Both the position numbers and the translations under genes were made by a program. DNA of 64,000 nucleotides, taken from contig VNWV01000002.1 of NCBI GenBank assembly GCA_009801085.1, forward strand, positions 3,038,001-3,102,000, given 5' to 3'. Positions 56,351 through 64,000 of the stretch are shown piece by piece. The notes below the pieces were generated by a model. The model had not been told where the DNA came from and did not search any database. It was given only the letters and a program-made list of their open reading frames with translations. How positions within the stretch are numbered: the first letter of the stretch is position 1; each line of letters opens with the position of its first letter. The DNA is from Lasiodiplodia sp. COLG20. Lineage: Eukaryota > Ascomycota > Dothideomycetes > Botryosphaeriales > Botryosphaeriaceae.

Positions 56351-58375
56351 TCATTCGAAATCCCCAAAGTCGCCGAACCAGGTCGAATCCGGAGGTGAGG
56401 CGCCCTTCTCCAGTCCTTCGTTGCGGCACAGGTCATGCTGCTCATCCGGGATCTGAATGCCGACGGCCGAGTCCATGCGCGTGGCGAACTGCATGAGCAT
56501 GCCGGCCTCGGTGTGCCAGCCGATGTGGCAGTGGAACGCCCATACCCCCGGATTGTCGGCCACAAAGCGCAGAAGGATCCAGCCGAAGGCCTCAATCGAA
56601 GCTGTGTCTCGCCGCAGCGGGTTGAATGTGTCGAGCCTCCCGTACAGGTCTGCGGGCGGGTAGCCGTGGCCCGAGGCGAGCACGAAGTACTTGTAGCCGT
56701 GCAGGTGGAGCGGGTGGTTGCCGTCGTCGAAGTTGGAAACGAGCACGTCGACCGTCTGGATGCCCGTCGTCTCGTAGACGAGCTCCACGCCCGTGTCGAA
56801 GCCGACGTCGTTGACCTTGGCCGGGGTTTCGGGCGACGGCCGGAAGCTCTCGTTGCCGCTTGTGTATCGGTGGAGCGTCGGAGAGGACAAGGTAGGCCGC
56901 CACGAGGAACTGTTGAAGAAGCCACGACTGAGCCTCCAGTTCCCGATCTCGAAGTTTGCGCGGAGGTGAATCGTCGTGTCCGGCGCCGGCGGCGTGATCT
57001 CCTCCACGGGTCGGAGCTCTGTCGTGTTCATGTCGAGGCATTGCATGTCCACCTGGTCATCCCAGTCCCTGCTCGTCGGCTCCTCGTTGTTGTCGGCTGA
57101 GGTGTATCGAATGATTGCTCTCACTTCTTCCTCGAGATTGACATTTTCCTCTGCGAAGCAGCCTGTCACCATTTTTGCCCTTAGCCAGAAAGAGCTTCGG
57201 TGCGTGATGTTGGTGTTGATAACAATACTATACCGCTGTGCGGGATTGATGTTCAGTCTGTGGTAATATGCCGGGGCCACGTCCGTCCCATCAACTTCTG
57301 TGACTGCAAAGACATGCTCGTCGATCTTGACCTGGAACTCAGCAAACGCACCAGTGTTGATGATACGCAGGCGGTGGTGTCTGTTCTCTTCAAGATCGAA
57401 AACAGCCCTTTCAGTAGCTGTGCTGTCACAGTCCCGGCCGTGAATAGCGTTGCAGTCCCTCTTGTTCATCCCGTTAATCAGCCCTCCGTCTGGGACTGGC
57501 TCTGCGTTTTCGTTATCCGGTGCCAGGTAGTGGGGCATCAGCGCACCCGTCAAGTCGTGGTAGTGATCATGAACCATGACTACTCGATCCGATGCATAGT
57601 CGAGTTGCTGCAGCTTCTTTTCCGCTCTCGAATGGATGATTAGGGGCCCGAAGAGTCCGTCTGAGCCCTGCATGGCCATGTGCGCGTGGTACCAGTACGT
57701 GCCGGACTGGTTGTCGGTCCCGAATATATACTTCATACTGGATCTGGGTGCTATTGGACATTGTGTGATGCCGACTGTTCCGTCCATGAAGTTTGTGCCG
57801 TTCTGGAAGAGCCCGTGCCAGTGGATCGACGTTGAGTTGACCGCGTCGTTGTGCACTTCGACAAGAATGGTGTCGCCCTCGTTGCACTCAATCATAGGAC
57901 CTGGGACTTTGCCGTTGATGGCCATCATGGGTCGCCTCACGCCGTCTGGCCGGAGCTCGACATCTTTGATGGTCCAGTGGTATTCTCGGACACGCGGCGC
58001 CGCGTCAAAGTTCCAGTTTGGGTCCAACACATACTTTTCCTGAGGTCGCCGATCGTAATCTCCCATGCCATCTGAGTGTATGCGGCGAGGCTGTTTTGTC
58101 CAAATGAGAGTGGCAAACAAGGCGATGGTCAAGACCATGCCGAGGAGGGCGAATTCCAGGTATACAGAGCAACGTCGGGTAGCACCACAGTGTCGTTTCG
58201 TCCGAGCGACGAGACTTTGATCCAGCAACCCCATGGCCTCTTCTTGATCGCTTTCATCTGTCTCGGAAGCTGATGGTCGCACGTGCTCCTTCTGATGCTC
58301 AAGGCCGAGCTCGTCCTGCCTCAGGACTGCGTATTGGACCCCATTCGCCTCCGTTTCTTTGACTTTGCTCTCCAT
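56351..58375 (-). CDS. Membrane-anchored multicopper oxidase, laccase-like
   Basis: A 674-residue intronless protein. Copper ligands are complete: H-W-H-G at 185-188, H-A-H at 230-232, H-P-L-H-L-H-G at 554-560 and H-C-H-I-G-W-H from 615, with Met as probable axial ligand of type 1 copper. No cleavable signal peptide is present. Instead, about 70 hydrophilic residues with acidic and L-L motifs precede one hydrophobic helix (about 71-93), so the enzyme is predicted as a type II membrane protein with the oxidase outside or in the lumen. Multicopper oxidases oxidise phenols or metals; the substrate is open. It converges with the Zn2Cys6 gene, one base between stops. Confidence 0.92.
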   Translation of the reverse strand: MESKVKETEANGVQYAVLRQDELGLEHQKEHVRPSASETDESDQEEAMGLLDQSLVARTKRHCGATRRCSVYLEFALLGMVLTIALFATLIWTKQPRRIHSDGMGDYDRRPQEKYVLDPNWNFDAAPRVREYHWTIKDVELRPDGVRRPMMAINGKVPGPMIECNEGDTILVEVHNDAVNSTSIHWHGLFQNGTNFMDGTVGITQCPIAPRSSMKYIFGTDNQSGTYWYHAHMAMQGSDGLFGPLIIHSRAEKKLQQLDYASDRVVMVHDHYHDLTGALMPHYLAPDNENAEPVPDGGLINGMNKRDCNAIHGRDCDSTATERAVFDLEENRHHRLRIINTGAFAEFQVKIDEHVFAVTEVDGTDVAPAYYHRLNINPAQRYSIVINTNITHRSSFWLRAKMVTGCFAEENVNLEEEVRAIIRYTSADNNEEPTSRDWDDQVDMQCLDMNTTELRPVEEITPPAPDTTIHLRANFEIGNWRLSRGFFNSSSWRPTLSSPTLHRYTSGNESFRPSPETPAKVNDVGFDTGVELVYETTGIQTVDVLVSNFDDGNHPLHLHGYKYFVLASGHGYPPADLYGRLDTFNPLRRDTASIEAFGWILLRFVADNPGVWAFHCHIGWHTEAGMLMQFATRMDSAVGIQIPDEQHDLCRNEGLEKGASPPDSTWFGDFGDFE

Positions 58376-59011
58376 CTCAACGCGTGAACTTCGACCCAGG
58401 TGGATCGGCTCCTCTGGTCAGTAAAACAAGGTGTTGAGCAGCACAGAACAAGAGCGGTGCTCGAAGTGTGGAAGACTAGCGGTCGGCTCAAGTAAGATGG
58501 TGGCTCGTGAAAGATAAACGGCTTGACGGCAAAAGGCGGCATGCAGGGATACAACCGCATGGCCGAATTGTGGTGTGCCTTCAACGGCGCGTGGACGCAA
58601 GGGTGCGACAAAAGTGGTAGACTAGCGGGTGATGGTGCATGGCCAAGCAAACCCAACGGGTCGCCCCATGCTTGATATTGGCCAACCGAGCCCGTCCGAT
58701 GGCCACGCAGCGCTGGTAGTCTCCGAGGTTGTGCGGCCGCGAGTTTCCTTCCTCTGGCCGCACCCGTCCCGCCAAGCGCTTGGCCAATCACACCTCCCGG
58801 CTGCCACACATGCTCGTGGCAGCAATCACCTGCCGCATCGGGACTTCGGCACCGCCAGAAAACGTTCCCGTGCTGTCCGCTTATTACGTGGACCATAGTA
58901 TTGGCCGAATGAAAGCTCAACGTGCACCCACGGACAGTGGCTCAGCTCCCGTACAAAAGACCCCAGATGCCTCCATCAATATTTTGCAAGTAACCTCGAT
59001 AGCTCCGAACC
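58376..59011. promoter_or_regulatory. Divergent promoter region, multicopper oxidase / acid phosphatase
   Basis: 636 bp between divergent start codons. No convincing operator or ORF. Confidence 0.4.
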
Positions 59012-60495
59012 ATGCTGGCCCACCTGACGACGTTCTTGGCCTTTTTGGCCGTGGGTGATGCTGCAACATGGCTGCAAAAGCGAGCCTCGGAGGTCCCGAC
59101 ACTTTCTCCAATCACATTTGTGAAGGGCAAGGCTTTTGACCGCATCGCAATAATCTGGCTCGAGAACACCGACTACGACAAAGCTATCGGTGACCGTAAG
59201 TATGCACTCTGCACACGCCTCGGGTCTCTGTTGACTCCTCGCGGCCAACCTTGCCTGGCTTGCTTCCAAGGGCGTCACTCTTGACAACTATCACGCCGTC
59301 ACCCATCCCAGCCAGCCCAACTACCTTGCGGCTATTGGAGGCGACTATTTTGGAATGAAGTAAACCACCAGAAATAATCCAGAATAGCACCTGCTGAACC
59401 ACCAACAGTCATGACGACCTGTCCACCTTTGATGCCAACATTTCTTCCATCGTAGATCTCCTCGAGGACAAGGAAATCAGCTGGGGAGAGTACCAGGAGG
59501 ACATGGTAGAATTCCAACCGTTGGTAGATGTAAGTCGATTTGCTAACTCGCATTCAGCCGTACACGGGTTACACGGGCAAGTGTAGGTGGTAGACTACTG
59601 CTGCTCCCGTCCGTCTTCACTGATTCGTCGCAGCGTACCCCAACCCGACTACCGGCGCGAATATGTATGTCCGGAAGCATAACCCAGCAGGTAATTTCCT
59701 CGGTCAAATGCTCCATTATTTTGCTAACAGCCTACCAAGTGAGCTACGGAAACGTTCTCGACTCTGAGAAGCGTCTCGGCGTCACCAAGAATTCAACGCT
59801 CTTCCAGCAAGATCTGGAGAACGAGACTTTGCCGCAATGGATGTTCATCACACCCAACATGAGTACGAAGTGGACGCTGTGATTTCTGCCAAGCGGGTGC
59901 TAACTGCTACAAAGCTTCTGATGGGCATGACTCGTCCGTGACTGTTGCCGGAGCCTGGACCCGCAACTTCTTGGAGCCTCTCCTCGACAACCCAAAGTTC
60001 ATGAACAACACGCTAGTGCTGGTCACCTTCGACGAGAACGAGACCTACACCATCCAGAATCGGGTTCTCGCCATCCTCCTTGGCGACGCCGTGCCCGAGC
60101 AGCTGATCGGCACCACCGACTCGACCTTCTACAACCACTACTCGGAAATTTCCACCGTGCAGGCCAACTGGGAGCTTGACACGCTCGGCCGCTTCGACGT
60201 CGGCGCCAACGTCTTCTCTCTTGTCGCGGAAAAGACGGGCGACGACCTCCGCGAGTGGAGCGGCGAGGGCTCGCAGGCCCTCGAGCAGCGCTACTTCAAC
60301 TACTCGTACGCAGGCGTCTTCAACAACCGCGACGGCGAGGCGCGAAGCTATGTCAAGCCAAACGTGGATCTCGAGTACGCGGGGCGCAAGGTGCGTCAGT
60401 CTGTCGTCGACACCTGGAAGGATTCGGACCTGCCCTCGTACTACACGTCGGCTCTCGAGATACCGGACGGGTTGAACCCGCCTGAAGGGTACTAG
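59012..60495 (+). CDS. Secreted acid phosphatase, phosphoesterase family (PhoA-like)
   Basis: Exons 59012-59195, 59245-59359, 59409-59505, 59558-59582, 59634-59690, 59740-59862, 59915-60495 (393 aa). Signal peptide at residues 1-18. Family pattern: I-A-I-I-W-L-E-N-T-D-Y-D, H-P-S-Q-P-N-Y-L-A-A-I-G-G-D, M-F-I-T-P-N-M-T-S-D-G-H-D and W-T-R-N-F-L-E-P-L. Several N-x-S/T sites fit secretion. Six introns are needed for the frame. Five are GT-AG; the first (59196-59244) has a normal donor GTAAGT and size but ends GCGG where the frame and the family sequence (D-P-N-L) require the acceptor AG. The gene is therefore either a GT-GG splicing case, a recent splice mutant, or contains a base error. Confidence 0.85.
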
Positions 60496-61859
60496 AACTC
60501 GCCAAGTAAGAAGCAAGACCCCACTAATAGCGGGCGAAACAGATATGGTCGTAGCTCCGCGTCCTCTGTTCCTCAAACATCAAGGTCGTCGCGTCCGACA
60601 CTGCCACCGCCACTTGCTGATCTTCACATCCTTGTGTATATCTTCTCTATTCTCTCAATTTTGTAGCGCCAGCATGTTCTGTGAAACAATGAAAACCTGC
60701 TTAGCAACAAGTGGAAAGAGCCATACCGGAGCTGATGCCGTGGTTAATTGTGATTTGAGGATACGCTAACTCCGAAGAGAGAAAAGGGCGGCCTCCTGAT
60801 AGACAAACATCGAGGCGGTTAAAGTCGCCCGCACTGGTCGCCAATTGCAGAGACGGCGTCTTTGTAGGAGAGACATGGTCGGGCATGTCTGCAAGGCAGA
60901 CACCAGCCTTGCCAGACAGACATGTGTCGATTTGTCAGCTCTGTCAGACCGAGCATGCGGCTCATTTCCAAACAACAAGTGTCAATTTACATGCAACCCA
61001 CACATCCTTGGCTGCCTGCTTGCCAACTGCAATCGGACTTTTTTCTTTCTTGCTTTTCTGTTGGTTCTTCTTTGATTTGTCATCTCTCTGCTGGGACCGT
61101 TCCCTGATTTTCTACTTTGGGCTGGATGCTTCGTCCGCTTCTTGACCGAGGATATGGTGGTAGATATGCGCGTGAGATTATAGCTGTACTTCCGGTCAAG
61201 CATCTAACCGACAAAGGTTACCCCACCACGTTCGCGGCTCGCCGTATCGACAGCCGTAGCGTAGTCCTCACCGGTCGACCCCTGTGCGAGATGGTGGTTG
61301 GTAATTTTCTCACGAGCTTACAGCAGGAAATATGCATCATCCTGGACAATTGGGAGTGGCATCTGTTTCTAATTGTCAGCAACATGTCTCCTTGCTTACC
61401 GCCTGTTCGCTGATCATCCGTTAGCCGGTGGGTTAGTTGATCGACGATTTTCCTAGACTTTGCTCGTCTGCCAAGAAGAGAGATGGAAACCTTCCCCCGG
61501 CGGAAGTTGCTCGTGTTTCACATCTCCAGAACGTCCGCCTTGGCATTTTCTGAATGGTTTTCAAGAAATGCTCGGATGGTTAGAATCCGGTCCGAATGGT
61601 CGAAGCGTGCTCGCCGGGGGGTTCGGTGGAACATCGCCGAAACGCTTGGAAGGATCTCATTAACACGGGATTAGAAAGCAGGGGTAGGTACGGCGCTGGT
61701 CCCACCGCCTCTACATCATTAGCGTCTGAGAGTTCCGATGGGCTGACTGTTTCCTGTTTCGGCCGGAGGACGGGCTTTATAGCTGCGCGCGTTTCTGTGC
61801 CAAAGAGCGACAACTTCAACACTTCCTCTCTCACTCAACCGCCCAAAACAATCGACACA
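60496..61859. other. Intergenic region, phosphatase 3' end and GST promoter
   Basis: About 1.36 kb with no recognised gene. Repeated CAGACA/TGTCTG words cluster near 60870-60950 without forming a clear element. Confidence 0.4.
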
Positions 61860-62588
61860 ATGGCTCCCATCGGAAAGATCTACTCGTACCCCGACAACCC
61901 GCGGGTCCAGAAGGTGCGTCCGGGGGGTGCAGCATCCCAAGCCGGCCTCGCCAAGCTAACTTTTCTTTAGGTGCGGGCGGCGGCCAAGATCAACGGGCTG
62001 GAGATCGAGGAGGTGCCAGGCTTCCAGATGGGCAAGACGAACAAGACGGACGAGTTCCTGGCCAAGTTCCCGACGGGCAAGGTGCCGGCGTTCGAGGGCG
62101 CTGACGGAGTCAACCTGGTCGAGTCGGACGCCATCATGCAGTACGTGGCCGAGTCGGGCCCCAAGGCGGCGCAGCTGGTGGGGGCGAACGCGGCGGAGAA
62201 GGCGCGGGTGCAGCAGTGGGTGCTGTTCCAGGTGGGCGAGGTGTGGCCGGAGGTGCTGAAGCTGCTCTACCCGCGCTTCGGCTTCGCCAAGCACGACGAG
62301 GAGGCGGAGCAGAAGACGCTGGGCAAGCTGGCCAAGGTGCTCGAGACGCTGGAGCGCGCGCTGGGCGGCGGGCGGAGCTGGCTGGCGACCGAGGCGCTGA
62401 GCATCGCGGACCTGGCCGTCATGTCGTCGCTGGTGGCGGCCTTCAAGTTCGGCGTCGACGAGGCGATGCGCAAGCAGTACCCCACGGCCATGGACTGGTT
62501 CTTCCGCACGCTCAGGGCCGAGGGCGTGCACGAGTGCTTCCCCAACGCGGAGAAGGAGATGTGCACCGTCAGGCAGATCCCGCAGTAG
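61860..62588 (+). CDS. Glutathione S-transferase-like protein, eEF1B-gamma type
   Basis: Exons 61860-61913 and 61971-62588 (223 aa). Thioredoxin-fold N-terminus (G-K-I-Y-S-Y-P-D-N-P-R), then F-P-T-G-K-V-P-A-F-E-G and L-V-E-S-D-A-I-M-Q-Y-V-A, the glutathione-site region with E-S-D. The helical C-domain has L-S-I-A-D-L-A-V-M-S-S-L. The sequence resembles the GST part of elongation factor 1B-gamma, but the eEF1G C-terminal domain is missing, so it is a stand-alone GST. The coding sequence uses almost only G or C at third positions, more strongly than neighbours, which may mean high expression. Confidence 0.88.
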
Positions 62589-62688
62589 AGAGACAAAAAT
62601 GAATTCTGGAGTTCCCTGACATTTTAAATGGCCGGGCCGCGATTGCGGAAGCCGTGCCGTGGATTGCGCAATCCCGCTAATGCCGTTG

Positions 62689-63381
62689 TCAAGCGCGCGC
62701 CTCGGCCGCCCTGTACGTGTCCAGAATGAGATCCGCCAGCTGCTGGTTCTGCGCCGCGAGATGCGGCAGGTGGTGGCCGCCCGTGTAGTGGAAGACGCGG
62801 CGCGTCGCTTCGTCGCAGTACTGGGGCAGCTGCTCGCTCTGCGCCCGCCATGGATCCGACTCGGCCATGGCGTGCACCGTCGGCACCCGCACCACCACGC
62901 CCTGCCGCTCCTCGCCCTCAGCGCGATGCGCGACCAGCAGGTCCTCCGCCGGCACCGTCCCGCAGATGAGCACCCCGAACTTGATCCTGCTCCCTGCCTC
63001 CTCCGCTCCCTGCTCCTCCTGCAGCAGTAGCAACTGCATCGCCGTCTTCGCGCCCTGTGAGAACCCCATCACTCCCGCGAACGGGCCCTGCTCCCGGATC
63101 GCGCCCACCAGCAGCCTGCGGACGCGCTCCATCTGCTGCGCGTGCGGCCCCGCCCGTTGCTTCTTCGCCTCGTCGTCGACCTCGTTGTGCCAGCGCAGGA
63201 ACGGCTCCTCGCCCTCAAAGAACGGCAGCACCCCCGGCCCCGCTGCGCATTCGATGGGTCCCTCCAGGAAGACCAGGTCGAAGTGCTTTCGGATCACCAG
63301 ACCCAGCCGCGCCGTCTGCGCTTCGAAGATGCGCGCGTTGGTCCCCGCCCCGTGGAGGCAGAGGATCTTTGGTTTGGCCAT
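62689..63381 (-). CDS. FSH family serine hydrolase
   Basis: A 230-residue single-exon protein. The start was chosen at M-A-K-P-K-I-L-C-L-H-G-A-G-T-N, where the alpha/beta-hydrolase fold begins (oxyanion H-G). The frame is open 62 codons further up without family support. Nucleophile elbow G-F-S-Q-G-A; late catalytic His in T-G-G-H-H-L-P. FSH1-type hydrolases are small cytosolic esterases, and some release polyketides. No polyketide synthase is present here, so a housekeeping esterase role is as likely. Converges with the GST gene, 100 bp apart. Confidence 0.88.
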   Translation of the reverse strand: MAKPKILCLHGAGTNARIFEAQTARLGLVIRKHFDLVFLEGPIECAAGPGVLPFFEGEEPFLRWHNEVDDEAKKQRAGPHAQQMERVRRLLVGAIREQGPFAGVMGFSQGAKTAMQLLLLQEEQGAEEAGSRIKFGVLICGTVPAEDLLVAHRAEGEERQGVVVRVPTVHAMAESDPWRAQSEQLPQYCDEATRRVFHYTGGHHLPHLAAQNQQLADLILDTYRAAEARA

Positions 63382-64000
63382 TGAAAACGAGTGGTTGAGC
63401 TGACTTGTTGTTGTTTTTGCGTGCAGTGAGATGGTCAACGCTGAAATGTCGACTGTCGGCGCCTTAAAACTCGCCGATAGCGGCGTCACCGAGAACGCCG
63501 ACTCCCTGCCTAGGTAAGACTTTCCAACTGCATTTCTTGGCAATATCTGCTCGCACCATTTCCCCACCGTTCTGCCATGAGTGGAACGAAGATTGATGTT
63601 GAAGAAGACGTGACCCGCAGAACCACCGAGTCACTAAAGACTCACAGCGACGGTAGAGTTTGCTCGACGAGACTGCAAGATATCTCTTGCAACATTCCAA
63701 AGTAGCAAGGGTCCGGGCTCCATCTTAATTCGGAAACAGATGCAGTCGAAATAAACGGACGAATGTCAGCCGAGCCATGGCGCCATCTACCAAGACCCTT
63801 GGATCTGACAGCACCAGGTTTCTCTACCCAAATAATAATGCTGCTGTCCCGCCATTTAGCCCCGTGTAACATGACAGCTACCTAGTTACAGCTAGCGCCC
63901 GTTCGACTTAAATCGCGGCATAGTATCTGCAATGTAAGGAGGCGCAATTCAACGCCATTGGCCCTATCTGTGGCGCATGGCTGGCCGGTATTCCGGACGA
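63382..64000. other. Region upstream of the FSH gene to window end
   Basis: About 620 bp with only short unconvincing ORFs. It contains the FSH gene promoter. Confidence 0.4.

Noticed and set aside
59012..63381. Secondary-metabolite cluster around the FSH hydrolase
   Set aside because: No polyketide or peptide synthase, or other biosynthetic enzyme, is present in the window; FSH and GST genes alone are not evidence.

Overview
The window comes from a filamentous ascomycete (Pezizomycotina; a Dothideomycete would fit but is not proven). The reasons are short GT-AG introns of about 45-65 nt, eukaryotic housekeeping genes (DASH subunit Ask1, APSES/MBF factor, eIF2-alpha, P5A-ATPase, GlnRS), fungal-only families (sedolisin, Zn2Cys6 factor, Dal5-type permease, FSH hydrolase, TRPY channel) and a block destroyed by repeat-induced point mutation (RIP). 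I found no rRNA, tRNA, CRISPR or bacterial-type operon.

Layout. Positions 1 to about 5320 are an AT-rich, gene-free RIP block almost without CA or TG dinucleotides. Through the mutations I can still read a Ty3/gypsy integrase tail plus chromodomain (1500-2135) and a LINE RNase H plus CCHC knuckle followed by a (TAAA)n tract (3625-4842). The edge of the block lies inside a 730-bp nested foldback element (5242-5971) whose left arm is RIP-mutated and whose right arm is not.

From 6.5 to 64 kb the sequence is ordinary gene-dense euchromatin with 26 protein genes. 6.5-16 kb: SnoaL-like protein, mitochondrial-type SDR, ASK1, carnitine acetyltransferase (mitochondrial leader exon plus PTS1), NmrA-like protein, mitochondrial malate dehydrogenase. 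16.7-34.9 kb: sedolisin, P5A-ATPase (SPF1), GlnRS, F-box-like His-rich protein, MBF factor MBP1, LYR/Cup1-like protein, GNAT acetyltransferase. 35-46.5 kb: small secreted Cys-rich protein, eIF2-alpha, TRPY vacuolar channel, a divergent pectin pair (GH28 and pectin methylesterase), orphan 7-TM protein. 48-58.4 kb: a probable catabolic group of 5-oxoprolinase/hydantoinase, divergent Dal5-like permease, Zn2Cys6 regulator and membrane-anchored multicopper oxidase. 59-63.4 kb: secreted acid phosphatase (one intron ends GG instead of AG), GST-like protein, FSH hydrolase.

Working together: the carnitine acetyltransferase and malate dehydrogenase both serve acetyl-unit and C4 metabolism across organelles. 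The two pectin enzymes share one promoter region and act in sequence on pectin. The permease, oxoprolinase and regulator look like an uptake-degradation-control unit for a cyclic amide such as 5-oxoproline. Exon structures were deduced by hand from splice sites, reading frame and family similarity; every listed spliced model sums to an open frame. No computation or database search was run.
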